Under the pieces are notes generated by a model. It searched no databases, was not told the origin of the DNA, and saw only the letters and a list, made by a program, of their open reading frames with translations. DNA of 32,728 nt from Lachnospiraceae bacterium. Lineage in GTDB: Bacteria; Bacillota_A; Clostridia; Lachnospirales; Lachnospiraceae. The position numbers and the translations under genes are program-made. Where the stretch lies: the NCBI GenBank assembly GCA_900764695.1, contig CAAFOY010000042.1, positions 1 to 32,728 of the forward strand, given 5' to 3'. This document shows, piece by piece, positions 7,934-17,130 of this stretch. Numbering within the stretch: the first letter of the stretch is position 1; each line of letters starts with the position of its first letter.

Positions 7934-8860
7934 TTACAAGCCTAATATATTTTCTTTAATAGTGTAACCATTCAAGAACGCATCCATTGGCATTCGCTTT
8001 TTGCCTGCAAGTTGAATTTCGTTTATCTTTAAATAATTCTCTCCTGTGGCTACTTTTATATAGTGTTTTGCGATTTCTACGATTTCGCCGGGTTGTTCTG
8101 TTACGTTTCCTTCCTCTACTGTTGCATCCCATACTTTCATGGCTTTGCCATCTAGTGTTGTGTATGCACTTGGCCAAGGGTTCAGTCCTCTAATTAATCT
8201 TTCTATTGTAACTGCCGGTTTTGTAAAATCGATTTGCCCTAATTCTTTTGTTATCTTTCCTGCATATGATGATTTTTCATCATCCTGTGGGGTTCTTGTA
8301 GCTGTTCCATTTTCAAGTTTTGATAATGTTTCAACTATTAATTTTCCACCTTCTATTGCAAGCTTATCGAAAAGACTTCCACCTGTTTCTTTTTCGTCTA
8401 ATTTTATGACTGCTGTGTCTATTACGTCTCCTGTGTCAAGTCCTTCTGCCATGTACATTGTTGTAACGCCTGTTTCTTCTTCGCCATCTATTACAGCCCA
8501 CTGAATTGGTGCTGCTCCTCTATATTTAGGTAATAATGAAGCGTGAACGTTGATACAGCCGTACTTTGGAAGGTCTAATATTTCTTTTGAAAGTATCTGT
8601 CCAAAAGCTATTACAACTATAACGTCAGGATTTATCTCTCTTAGTATATCCACAAACTCAGGATTTTTTACTTTTTCAGGCTGATAAACAGGAATATTCA
8701 ATTCTAATGCTTTCTCCTTAACAGGTGTATACTGCATCTTGTGACCTCTGCCCTTTGGTCTATCCTGCTGTGTTACAACTGCTGCCACCTGATGTACTTT
8801 TTCAAGTTCTTCTAATGCCGGAACTGAAAAATCAGGTGTTCCCATAAATACTATTTTCAT
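7934..8860 (-). CDS. fmt: Methionyl-tRNA formyltransferase
   Basis: Transfers the formyl group of 10-formyl-tetrahydrofolate to initiator Met-tRNA. The 308-residue protein has the N-terminal formyltransferase fold with the catalytic triad N104, H106 and D142, seen in INVHASLLPKYRGAAPIQ and in GLDTGD. A C-terminal tRNA-binding OB-like domain follows from about residue 205. The ATG is 2 bases beyond the def stop codon, and GAGGAA in the end of def is the ribosome binding site. def and fmt form the usual deformylase/formyltransferase pair. Here they share a transcription run with fhs and folD, which make the formyl donor. Confidence 0.97.
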   Translation of the reverse strand: MKIVFMGTPDFSVPALEELEKVHQVAAVVTQQDRPKGRGHKMQYTPVKEKALELNIPVYQPEKVKNPEFVDILREINPDVIVVIAFGQILSKEILDLPKYGCINVHASLLPKYRGAAPIQWAVIDGEEETGVTTMYMAEGLDTGDVIDTAVIKLDEKETGGSLFDKLAIEGGKLIVETLSKLENGTATRTPQDDEKSSYAGKITKELGQIDFTKPAVTIERLIRGLNPWPSAYTTLDGKAMKVWDATVEEGNVTEQPGEIVEIAKHYIKVATGENYLKINEIQLAGKKRMPMDAFLNGYTIKENILGL

Positions 8861-8862
8861 TC

Positions 8863-9360
8863 TTACTGTTCCTCCTCAGGATACAATTCTGAATTATCAT
8901 AAAGTTTTCCTTCAACTTTGTCTACATAAACAATTCCATCTAAGTGGTCATTTTCGTGAAGAATACATCTTGCAAGTAAACCTTCTGCTTCCATTTCGAA
9001 TTCTTCCATATTTTCATTAAAAGCCTTAACCTTTACTTTCTGTGCTCTTGGAACCATACCTGACTTGCCCGGTACGCTAAGACATCCTTCGTATCCTGTC
9101 TGAACACCTTCTCTATCAATAATTTCAGGATTGATAAATACATATGGTACTGAATTACCTTCTTCATCTCCACAGTCAACTACAAATATTCTTTTTAAGA
9201 TTCCCACCTGGGGTGCTGCAAGTCCTACTCCGTTAGCCTCATACATTGTATCAAACATATCCCCAATTAAGATTTTCGTTCTTAAATTAACTTCCTTAAC
9301 AGGTTTACAAATCTTTCTTAAACATGGTTCTCCTAATTCTCTAATATTTCTTATTGCCAT
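8863..9360 (-). CDS. def: Peptide deformylase
   Basis: Removes the N-terminal formyl group from nascent proteins using Fe(II) or Zn(II). All three signature motifs are present in 165 residues: GVGLAAPQVG at 44-53, EGCLS with the metal ligand C93, and HENDH with ligands H135 and H139 and catalytic E136. The protein has a short acidic C-terminal tail ending in EEEQ. It lies 21 bases after priA and 2 bases before fmt. Confidence 0.97.
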   Translation of the reverse strand: MAIRNIRELGEPCLRKICKPVKEVNLRTKILIGDMFDTMYEANGVGLAAPQVGILKRIFVVDCGDEEGNSVPYVFINPEIIDREGVQTGYEGCLSVPGKSGMVPRAQKVKVKAFNENMEEFEMEAEGLLARCILHENDHLDGIVYVDKVEGKLYDNSELYPEEEQ

Positions 9361-9381
9361 TTTATCTTCCTTTCTGCATAT

Positions 9382-11613
9382 CTATGCTTTAAAATCAAAT
9401 TGTACATTAATATTTTTGAAATTCTGTGAACTATTTATTACATATTCTAAATAATCCTTTAATCTTATAAGATGTACTCTATTATCACTTTTTAAATATA
9501 TGATTTTTCTATATATGTCATTTATTTTTGAAACAGGCGGATCAGCCGGTCCGATTACGAACAGTTCATTATATTTCTGCTCTTTTACTTTTCTGATTAA
9601 TTGAACCACTGATTCTGTGGCCATTTCAAGCTCTGATTCCCCGGAACATTGTAACAAAACCGATACCATGTTTGCAACCGGCGGATATCCCATAAGCTTT
9701 CTATAAACTATTTCCTGCTCAAAAAACTCATCATAATCCTGATGACTTGCAGCTATTATGCTGTAATTATCCGGTGCATAAGTCTGTATTACTACCTCTC
9801 CCGGATTTTTACCACGGCCTGCCCTTCCTGCTGCCTGACATAAAAGCTGAAATGTTTTTTCTGCCGCAGTATAATCTGATGCATACAAAGACATATCTGC
9901 TGCAAGCACTCCAACTAAAGTAACATCAGGAAAATCATGCCCTTTTACTATCATCTGCGTTCCAACCAAAATATCTGCCTGATGGTTGGCAAAGGCTGAC
10001 AGGATTTCATCGTGACTACCCTTAGTTGATGTTGTATCCGCATCCATTCTGAGAACTCTTGCTGTAGGGCATAACTGTTTTATAAGCATTTCTATTTTTT
10101 GAGTTCCTATTCCAAATCCTCCTAAGTATGTTGAACCACATTCAGGACATTTGGTTGGAAGCTTTGTTGTGTAGCCACAATAATGGCACACTAGTTTCTT
10201 GTTATTATGAAGTTTCAGTGTAACATCACAATGAGGACATTTTATTGCTTTTCCACAATCCCTGCAGGAAACAAATCCCGCAAATCCTCTTCTATTAATA
10301 AAAAGCATTGTCTGCTCTTTTTTCTCTAATCTGTCATTAATTAATGTTTGAAGTTTATTACTGAAAATAGATTTATTTCCCTGCTGTAACTCTTCCCTTA
10401 AATCTACAATTGATACTGATGGAAGATTGCCTTTCTCTCTTGTTGTTAACTTATGAAGAATATAGGTTCCATTCTTAGCCTTATAATATGATTCAAGAGA
10501 TGGCGTTGCCGAGCCTAAAACCACTGTTGCACCTGTGTCATATGCTCTCTTCTGCGCCACTTCAATAGCATGATATTTAGGAACCGATTCACTTTTGTAA
10601 GCACTTTCGTGTTCTTCGTCTATTACTATTAATCCCAAATTGGAAAAAGGCGTAAACAAAGCTGATCTTGGACCTATCATTATGGTTATGTCACCATTTT
10701 TCGCTCTTTCAAACTGGTCGTAACGCTCTCCTGATGACAGCCTTGAATTTATTATTGATACCTTTTCTTTAAATCTTCTTGTAAATCTCATTACAGTCTG
10801 ATATGTAAGGGCAATTTCAGGAATCAGAACAATTACTGATTTGCCTTTTTTAATAGTATAATCTATTAAATCCATATAAACTTCTGTTTTTCCACTTCCT
10901 GTAATTCCATGAATAAGATGCACATTCACTTTGTCTTTTTTCTTAAAATCCATTGTTTCCTTAATTGCTTCTGAAACTTTTCTCTGATTTTCATTAAGAA
11001 CTATGTCATATTCAGGCTGTTCTTTTAATTCAATAGGATTTCTGTAATTAATTGTTTTCTCAATTACAATATCCCCTAACTGTTCCATTGACTTAAGAGT
11101 ACTTGGTGAAACATTTAATTTATCTACCACAAGCTCTCTTGCCATTCTGTTGTTTATCTTTAATTCTTCTAACAACCTAAGTCTTGCTTTTGCATTTTTC
11201 CTTTTATATTGTTTTATTTTTTCTTCCAGTTGTTCACTGTTCAAATTTAATACTATTGTCTTTTTTTCAATATTTCTAATCTTATTCTTTACCGGTATTA
11301 CAGTTTTTAATGCCTGATTCATTGTGGAGCCGTAATTTTCTTTAATCCAATAAGCCAAATTAATTAACTGACTTTCAACCTTGGCTGCTCCCTCTTCAAC
11401 TGCCATAATCTCTTTCATTTTTGATATGTCAAAAGATGGCTGGTCTGTTATTTCAATTACATAGCCTTTTATCTGCCTGTTGCCTTTACCAAATGGTATG
11501 GTAACAGCGGTTCCTACCGTAATTTCTTCTTCCAATTCATCAGGTATAATATATCCAAAGGGACGGTCTAACTTTTCGTGTGAAATGTCTACAATGACAT
11601 TGGCAAACTTCAT
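9382..11613 (-). CDS. priA: Primosomal protein N' (PriA helicase)
   Basis: A 3'-5' helicase that restarts stalled replication forks and loads DnaB-type helicase. The 743-residue protein has an N-terminal DNA-binding domain (1-~105) and a winged-helix stretch. The helicase lobes carry Walker A GITGSGKTE at 236-244, DEEH, and LGSATPSLES. An inserted zinc-binding region holds eight cysteines in four pairs (CRDC, CPHC, CHYC, CPEC). The ATG at 11613 is 12 bases from GGGAGG (11631-11626). A three-codon ORF starts closer to that site and ends on the priA start (see findings). An 81-base gap with a strong hairpin separates it from folD. Confidence 0.96.
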   Translation of the reverse strand: MKFANVIVDISHEKLDRPFGYIIPDELEEEITVGTAVTIPFGKGNRQIKGYVIEITDQPSFDISKMKEIMAVEEGAAKVESQLINLAYWIKENYGSTMNQALKTVIPVKNKIRNIEKKTIVLNLNSEQLEEKIKQYKRKNAKARLRLLEELKINNRMARELVVDKLNVSPSTLKSMEQLGDIVIEKTINYRNPIELKEQPEYDIVLNENQRKVSEAIKETMDFKKKDKVNVHLIHGITGSGKTEVYMDLIDYTIKKGKSVIVLIPEIALTYQTVMRFTRRFKEKVSIINSRLSSGERYDQFERAKNGDITIMIGPRSALFTPFSNLGLIVIDEEHESAYKSESVPKYHAIEVAQKRAYDTGATVVLGSATPSLESYYKAKNGTYILHKLTTREKGNLPSVSIVDLREELQQGNKSIFSNKLQTLINDRLEKKEQTMLFINRRGFAGFVSCRDCGKAIKCPHCDVTLKLHNNKKLVCHYCGYTTKLPTKCPECGSTYLGGFGIGTQKIEMLIKQLCPTARVLRMDADTTSTKGSHDEILSAFANHQADILVGTQMIVKGHDFPDVTLVGVLAADMSLYASDYTAAEKTFQLLCQAAGRAGRGKNPGEVVIQTYAPDNYSIIAASHQDYDEFFEQEIVYRKLMGYPPVANMVSVLLQCSGESELEMATESVVQLIRKVKEQKYNELFVIGPADPPVSKINDIYRKIIYLKSDNRVHLIRLKDYLEYVINSSQNFKNINVQFDFKA

Positions 11614-11660
11614 ATTCTCATTAAACCTCCCTTCAAATATTTTTAATCTTGTATAAGCTA

Positions 11661-11690
11661 TTTGAGCCTATCATATTCGACAGGCTCAAA
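11661..11690 (-). other. Strong hairpin between folD and priA without U-tract
   Basis: A 12-bp stem with one G-U pair (TTTGAGCCTATC at 11661-11672 facing 11679-11690) has a 6-base loop. It begins 4 bases after the folD stop codon. On the minus strand it is followed by TAGCTTAT, so it lacks the T-run of an intrinsic terminator. It is likely an mRNA stability, processing or pausing element that separates folD from priA expression. Confidence 0.55.
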
Positions 11691-11694
11691 AATT

Positions 11695-12540
11695 TTATTT
11701 GTTTAGTTCAACGCTTCTTAAGCAGTTTACCAAAAGCATTGTTACTGTCATTGGTCCTACGCCACCAGGTACAGGTGTAATGGCTGATGCCACTTTTGAA
11801 ACTGATTCAAAATCAACATCACCACATAACTTACCATTTTCATCTCTGTCCATTCCAACATCGATTACAACAGCGCCTTCTTTCACGTAATCTGCTGTTA
11901 CAAACTTAGCTTTTCCTATTGCTGCCACAATAATGTCTGCTCTCTTTGTAACCTCTTTTAAATCTTTAGTTCTTGAATGTGCAATAGTAACTGTTGCATT
12001 TTCCTTAAGCATTAACATAGCCATTGGTTTTCCAACAATATTGCTTCTTCCAATAACCACACATTCCTTACCTTCAATATCAATGTCTGTTCTTTTAATC
12101 ATTTCAATAATTCCAGCAGGTGTACAAGGTAAAAATGTATCTTCACCTATTACCATCTTTCCAACATTTACAGGATGAAAACCATCCACATCTTTTGTGC
12201 TGTCAATTGTAAGAAGAACCTTGCTTTCATCAATATGTTTAGGAAGTGGTAACTGAACTAAAATACCGTTAACATTTTTGTCTTCATTTAATTCCTTAAC
12301 AACATTTAAAAGCTCTTCTTCTGTTGTTTCTTCAGGTAATGCCAAAGTCTTTGAGTTTATGCCAACATATTCACAAGCTTTCTCTTTGTTTCTAACATAA
12401 ACTGCTGATGCAGGATCATTTCCTACTTTTACTACTGCAAGAGTAATCTCAATTCCCTGCTCTTTGTATTTTGCAACCTTTTCTTTTAATTCATTCTTAA
12501 TGTCTAATGAAATCTGTTTTCCGTCTATAATTTTTGCCAT
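11695..12540 (-). CDS. folD: Bifunctional methylene-THF dehydrogenase/methenyl-THF cyclohydrolase
   Basis: Interconverts 5,10-methylene-, 5,10-methenyl- and 10-formyl-tetrahydrofolate in the cytosol with NADP. The protein has 281 residues, typical for FolD. It shows the active-site YVRNKEKAC segment with Y48 and K52, then VDGFHPVN and CTPAGI. The dinucleotide-binding [10 protein letters not shown] and the C-terminal [10 protein letters not shown] signature follow. It lies 39 bases after fhs, the preceding step in the same pathway. The only strong ribosome binding site (GGAGG, 12566-12562) is 21 bases from the ATG, with a small hairpin (12560-12550) between them. Confidence 0.97.
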   Translation of the reverse strand: MAKIIDGKQISLDIKNELKEKVAKYKEQGIEITLAVVKVGNDPASAVYVRNKEKACEYVGINSKTLALPEETTEEELLNVVKELNEDKNVNGILVQLPLPKHIDESKVLLTIDSTKDVDGFHPVNVGKMVIGEDTFLPCTPAGIIEMIKRTDIDIEGKECVVIGRSNIVGKPMAMLMLKENATVTIAHSRTKDLKEVTKRADIIVAAIGKAKFVTADYVKEGAVVIDVGMDRDENGKLCGDVDFESVSKVASAITPVPGGVGPMTVTMLLVNCLRSVELNK

Positions 12541-12579
12541 TTCTTTATTGCCTAAAAGGCTCCTCCACTTTTGTATACT

Positions 12580-14250
12580 TTAGAATAATCCTGTGATTTT
12601 TCCATCGTCTGTTAAGTCTATTCCAAATGCTGCAGGAGATTTTGATAAACCAGGCATTGTCATAATGCTACCTGTCAATGCAACTACAAATCCTGCACCT
12701 GCTGAAACATAAACGTCACGAATATTAATCTTAAATCCTGTAGGTCTTCCTAACTTAGTCTTATCATCCGAGAATGAGAACTGGTTCTTTGCCATACATA
12801 CAGGATATTCTTTGTATCCCATTTTTTCAATATTTGCAATAGCTTTCTCGGCTTCAGGAGAATATGTAACACCATCTGCTCCGTAAATCTTTGTTGCTAT
12901 TGTTTCAATCTTTTCTTTGATTGACATATCATCAGGGTAAAGAGGTGCATAGTTAGATGGCTTGTTTTCAATAGTTTCAATAACTTTTTCTGCTAATGCC
13001 TTTCCACCTTCTCCACCTTTAGCCCAAACTTCTGCTAATGCAAATTCACATCCTCTTTCTTCGCAGAAATTCTTAATATATTCATATTCTGCTTCTGTAT
13101 CTGTAATAAACTGATTTAATGTTACAACTACAGGAACTCCGAATAACTGAAGATTTTCAATATGTTTTTCAAGGTTTACAATACCTTTCTTTAATGCGTC
13201 AAGATTTTCTTCTGATAACTGGTCTTTTGGAACTCCACCGTTGTATTTTAATGCTCTAACTGTTGCTACTAATACAACACAGTCAGGCTTAAGACCTGCT
13301 TTTCTGCACTTAATGTCCATAAACTTTTCAGCACCGAGGTCAGCACCAAAACCTGCTTCTGTTATAACATAATCAGCCATCTTTAATGCTGTCTTTGTAG
13401 CCTTAACCGAGTTACATCCGTGAGCAATATTTGCAAAAGGTCCACCGTGAACTAATGCCGGTGTATGCTCTAATGTCTGAATAATGTTAGGCTTCATTGC
13501 ATCTTTAAGAAGTGCTGCCATTGCGCCAACTGCCTTAACGTCTTTTGCTGTAACAGGCTGTCCGTCATATGTGTATGCAACAATAATCTTTCCTAATCTT
13601 TCTTTTAAATCTGCATAGCTTGTTGCAAGACAAAGAATTGCCATAATTTCTGACGCAACAGTAATTACAAAATGGTCTTCTCTTACTGTTCCGTCTACTT
13701 TTCTGCCTAGACCAACAACAACGTTTCTTAAAACTCTGTCGTTCATGTCAACGCATCTCTTCCAAACAACCTGATTAGGATCAATGTTTAATACGTTGCC
13801 CTGCTGAATTGAGTTATCAAGCATTGCAGCCAATAAGTTATTAGCTGATGTGATAGCATGAAAGTCACCTGTAAAATGAAGGTTCATATCTTCCATTGGT
13901 ACAACCTGTGCATATCCGCCACCTGCTGCTCCACCTTTAATACCAAAACATGGTCCAAGTGATGGTTCTCTAAGCGCGATAACTGCTTTCTTATTTAACT
14001 GACCAAAAGCTTCTCCAAGTCCAACTGTTACAGTTGTTTTTCCTTCACCGGCAGGAGTTGGGTTAATTGCTGTTACAAGAATCAGTTTTCCATCTTCATT
14101 GTCTTTGATTTTTTCATAGTATTCATTGGAAATTTTTGCCTTATACTTTCCGTATAATTCAATGTCATCTTCTGTAATTCCTAACTGTTCTGCCACGTTC
14201 TTAATTGGCATCATTTCAGCTTCCTGTGCGATTTCAATATCAGTCTTCAT
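12580..14250 (-). CDS. fhs: Formate-tetrahydrofolate ligase
   Basis: ATP-dependent synthesis of 10-formyl-tetrahydrofolate from formate and THF. The 556-residue length is typical. The P-loop [11 protein letters not shown] lies at 63-73. Family blocks such as [22 protein letters not shown] (about 93-114), the [13 protein letters not shown] region and the C-terminal [10 protein letters not shown] are intact. AGAGG stands 7 bases before the ATG. The gene is 33 bases after ftsK and upstream of folD. It feeds one-carbon units to purine synthesis, to folD and to fmt further down the same run. Fermentative anaerobes often use Fhs to assimilate formate; it does not by itself show acetogenesis. Confidence 0.97.
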   Translation of the reverse strand: MKTDIEIAQEAEMMPIKNVAEQLGITEDDIELYGKYKAKISNEYYEKIKDNEDGKLILVTAINPTPAGEGKTTVTVGLGEAFGQLNKKAVIALREPSLGPCFGIKGGAAGGGYAQVVPMEDMNLHFTGDFHAITSANNLLAAMLDNSIQQGNVLNIDPNQVVWKRCVDMNDRVLRNVVVGLGRKVDGTVREDHFVITVASEIMAILCLATSYADLKERLGKIIVAYTYDGQPVTAKDVKAVGAMAALLKDAMKPNIIQTLEHTPALVHGGPFANIAHGCNSVKATKTALKMADYVITEAGFGADLGAEKFMDIKCRKAGLKPDCVVLVATVRALKYNGGVPKDQLSEENLDALKKGIVNLEKHIENLQLFGVPVVVTLNQFITDTEAEYEYIKNFCEERGCEFALAEVWAKGGEGGKALAEKVIETIENKPSNYAPLYPDDMSIKEKIETIATKIYGADGVTYSPEAEKAIANIEKMGYKEYPVCMAKNQFSFSDDKTKLGRPTGFKINIRDVYVSAGAGFVVALTGSIMTMPGLSKSPAAFGIDLTDDGKITGLF

Positions 14251-14283
14251 CTTTTTTCCTCTCTTTCACAACATCATTTTTGC

Positions 14284-17052
14284 TTACTGACCACCGTTAA
14301 CCATTTGCTCAAAGGCTTCAATGGACATAATAACCTTTCTTGGTTTGTTTGACTCTTCCTGTCCTACAACTCCTGCATCATAAAGCTGTTCCATAATTCT
14401 TGCAGCCCTGTTGAAACCAACTTTAAACTGTCTTTGAATCATACTTGTAGAACCTTTTTGCTTCTCAATACATAATCTTCCTGCTTGGGCAAAATAAGGA
14501 TCTAACTCTCCTCCGTTTGCCATTGCTTCCTGATCCGTTGTAAGTTTTGCATCAATGGTATCGTCATATTCTGCCTCACCACTATGCTCTTTTATATAAT
14601 TAACGGTATCTGAAATTTCTTTTTCTGAAACATAAGCTCCCTGTATTCTTACAGGTTTAACATAACCTGCAGGATAAAACAGCATGTCACCGTTTCCTAA
14701 AAGCTTTTCTGCACCGTTCATATCAATAATAGTACGTGAATCCGTACCTGATGCAACTGTTAATGCTACTCTTGATGGAATGTTAGCCTTAATCAGACCT
14801 GTAATAACATCAACAGAAGGTCTTTGAGTTGCAATAACCATATGGATTCCCGCTGCTCTTGCAAGCTGTGCAAGACGACATATTGCCTCTTCAACTTCTT
14901 TTGCAGCAACCATCATAAGGTCAGCCAACTCATCTATTATAATAAGAATCTGAGGCATTTTTTCAACCTGTTCATCTTCTGAATAGTCGCCACTTTCCAC
15001 TTTGGCATTATAGCTTGAAATGTCTCTTGCTCCAATATTGGCAAATTTCTTGTATCTTGTTGTCATTTCAGCAACTGCCCAATTTAAAATTCCGGCAGCC
15101 TTCTTTGGATCTGTAACAACATCGTACAACAAATGTGGAATCTTATTATATACCTGAAATTCTACCACCTTAGGATCAATTACAATAATTCGTACTTCCT
15201 CAGGTGTTGTTCTATATAGAATACTCATTAAAATTGAGTTTGTAAATACTGATTTACCTGAGCCTGTTGTTCCTGCTATAAGCATATGTGGCATCTTTGC
15301 AATATCTGCCACAACAACTCGTCCTGCAATATCCTTACCTGCCGGAAAAGCAAGTTTAGATTTATGCTCTTTAAGTTCCTTAGACATAAGCAACTCTTTC
15401 AGATACACTGTATCTCTGCTGTCGTTAGGTATTTCAATTCCCACTGCTGCCTTGCCCGGAATTGGTGCTTCAATACGAATATCTGCTGCTGCCATATTAA
15501 GCTTAATATCATCAGCCAAACCTGTTATTCTGCTAACCTTTGTTCCCATTTCAGGCTGCAATTCATATCTTGTAACTGAAGGTCCCTTGCTTACATTAGT
15601 AACTTCAACTTTTACACCAAAATTAGTCAAAACTTCTTTAAGCTTGTTAGCTGTCTTCATTAATACAGCCTTTGTTGTTCCATTAGAACTTCCAGGATTG
15701 TCCGCCAATAACTTGTATGGTGGTTTCTTGTAGCTCATTTTTTTCTTCTTTGGTGCTATTATTTTTCCTTCAGAAGAATTTTTCTTTACCTCAGTCTGCG
15801 CTGTTACACCTGATTGCTGCATATTCTCAGCCTCTAAATCAATCACTGCATCACTCTGTCCGGCTGTAGCATTTGCATATGATGAACCACTTGTTCCTGA
15901 TGTTCCCCCTGTTCCTGATGCAGCCTGTGCCATTCCATATGGCTTGCGTTTCATTGCATCCTTTGCAGACTGGCTTACAATAATTCTCTCTTTTGGAACA
16001 AATTCTCCATTTAAAACAGATTCATCATTCAAACTTTCTTCACCTGAATTGTAACTTTCTTCCGGCTCATATGCCATAGGTTCAGGCTCATCCAATCCTT
16101 CAATCTTAATCTGCTTGTTTCCTGCCATTTCTTCATATGTATATGTAACAGGATCCTGTTCCATCTCTTTAAGTGGCTGCTCATCAATACCTTCTATATG
16201 TATCTCATGAACATCCTGATTCTTATCCTCAGCTTTGCCACTTTCAGCAGCTTCAGGCTCAATTGTTGTGTCTTTGAAATTAACTCCAACAGCCTTCTGT
16301 TTTTTCTTTTCAAGACGTCTCTGTTCCCTAATAAGATTGTTCTCTTCTCTTCTATTATTGGCTTCTTCTTTGGCACTCTTATAAGCTTTCTCGCCATTTT
16401 TCTTAATAACAGACATAATTGACTTCTCTGTTAAAATCACAATTGAAATCATAAGCAATACTACTGCAATAATATAAGCGCCTGTTAATCCTAATAATGA
16501 ATGTAATGTCTTCCCTAGGACACTTCCTATAAAGCCTCCACCAAACTCATTAGCTGCACCAACTTTGTAATAATGTGAATATTTATCGTTATCACTACCA
16601 TACGCTATTAAGTGGAACAATAATGTCCCATCCATAAAAAATAATAAAAATCCTGTTATTTTTGAAACAACTAAAATGTTAGCTTCATTATACGCCATTA
16701 GTCCTACTACTATTACAAGTATAATTGGAAAAACGTATCCCATTGAGCCAAAAACCCCAAGCATTACACCTCTAAGAGTATTTCCCACAATTCCACAAAT
16801 TCCAAAATTGCTTAAAAAGAGTAAAAGTGAAACTGCCACAAAAATCCAGAGATACACTTCCTTAACGATTTTTTCATTTTTCTTTGCCAGTTCAGCTTTT
16901 CTCTTTCTTTCGGCTGCATTTTGTCTTCTTGTTTCTGCTGCTTTTTTAGCACTGGTTGAACTACTATTTCTTGTATTTGTAGTCTTTTTTTTAGCTGTAG
17001 CCTTTTTAGTATTTGATTTTTTGCCATTACTCTTTGATGTTGTATTGGCCAC
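14284..17052 (-). CDS. ftsK: DNA translocase FtsK/SpoIIIE
   Basis: A septal ATP-driven DNA pump that clears chromosomes from the division or sporulation septum. The start is GTG at 17052 with GAGGTG upstream. The protein has 922 residues. A Lys-rich cytosolic tail (1-66) precedes four membrane segments at about 67-87, 99-119, 131-150 and 188-208. A long acidic, then Gly/Ser-rich linker runs from about 210 to 440. The motor domain has Walker A AGTTGSGKS at 593-601 and Walker B LIIIDELAD at 703-711. A C-terminal winged-helix gamma domain containing QRQFKVGFNRAARIM ends the protein. Sequence alone does not separate a division FtsK from a sporulation SpoIIIE. It lies 78 bases after uppP and 33 bases before fhs. 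Confidence 0.95.
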   Translation of the reverse strand: MANTTSKSNGKKSNTKKATAKKKTTNTRNSSSTSAKKAAETRRQNAAERKRKAELAKKNEKIVKEVYLWIFVAVSLLLFLSNFGICGIVGNTLRGVMLGVFGSMGYVFPIILVIVVGLMAYNEANILVVSKITGFLLFFMDGTLLFHLIAYGSDNDKYSHYYKVGAANEFGGGFIGSVLGKTLHSLLGLTGAYIIAVVLLMISIVILTEKSIMSVIKKNGEKAYKSAKEEANNRREENNLIREQRRLEKKKQKAVGVNFKDTTIEPEAAESGKAEDKNQDVHEIHIEGIDEQPLKEMEQDPVTYTYEEMAGNKQIKIEGLDEPEPMAYEPEESYNSGEESLNDESVLNGEFVPKERIIVSQSAKDAMKRKPYGMAQAASGTGGTSGTSGSSYANATAGQSDAVIDLEAENMQQSGVTAQTEVKKNSSEGKIIAPKKKKMSYKKPPYKLLADNPGSSNGTTKAVLMKTANKLKEVLTNFGVKVEVTNVSKGPSVTRYELQPEMGTKVSRITGLADDIKLNMAAADIRIEAPIPGKAAVGIEIPNDSRDTVYLKELLMSKELKEHKSKLAFPAGKDIAGRVVVADIAKMPHMLIAGTTGSGKSVFTNSILMSILYRTTPEEVRIIVIDPKVVEFQVYNKIPHLLYDVVTDPKKAAGILNWAVAEMTTRYKKFANIGARDISSYNAKVESGDYSEDEQVEKMPQILIIIDELADLMMVAAKEVEEAICRLAQLARAAGIHMVIATQRPSVDVITGLIKANIPSRVALTVASGTDSRTIIDMNGAEKLLGNGDMLFYPAGYVKPVRIQGAYVSEKEISDTVNYIKEHSGEAEYDDTIDAKLTTDQEAMANGGELDPYFAQAGRLCIEKQKGSTSMIQRQFKVGFNRAARIMEQLYDAGVVGQEESNKPRKVIMSIEAFEQMVNGGQ

Positions 17053-17130
17053 TTTTCACACCTCGTTTTTAATTTCTACTTATTCCTCTTATTCTCTTCT
17101 TATTGTAATTCTATTGTAATTTAAATCTAA

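Noticed and set aside
8139..8504. Plus-strand open frame of 121 codons
   Set aside because: Antisense to the intact and conserved fmt gene; Ser/Pro-rich composition, no start signal.
16676..17119. Long plus-strand open frame of 147 codons
   Set aside because: It lies opposite the basic tail and first membrane helices of ftsK; the hydrophobic, Leu/Phe-rich translation is what the complement of Lys-rich codons gives, and no ribosome binding site precedes it.
17066..17120. Short direct repeat ATTACAATA before ftsK as operator
   Set aside because: A simple AT-rich duplication without dyad symmetry or a clear promoter next to it.
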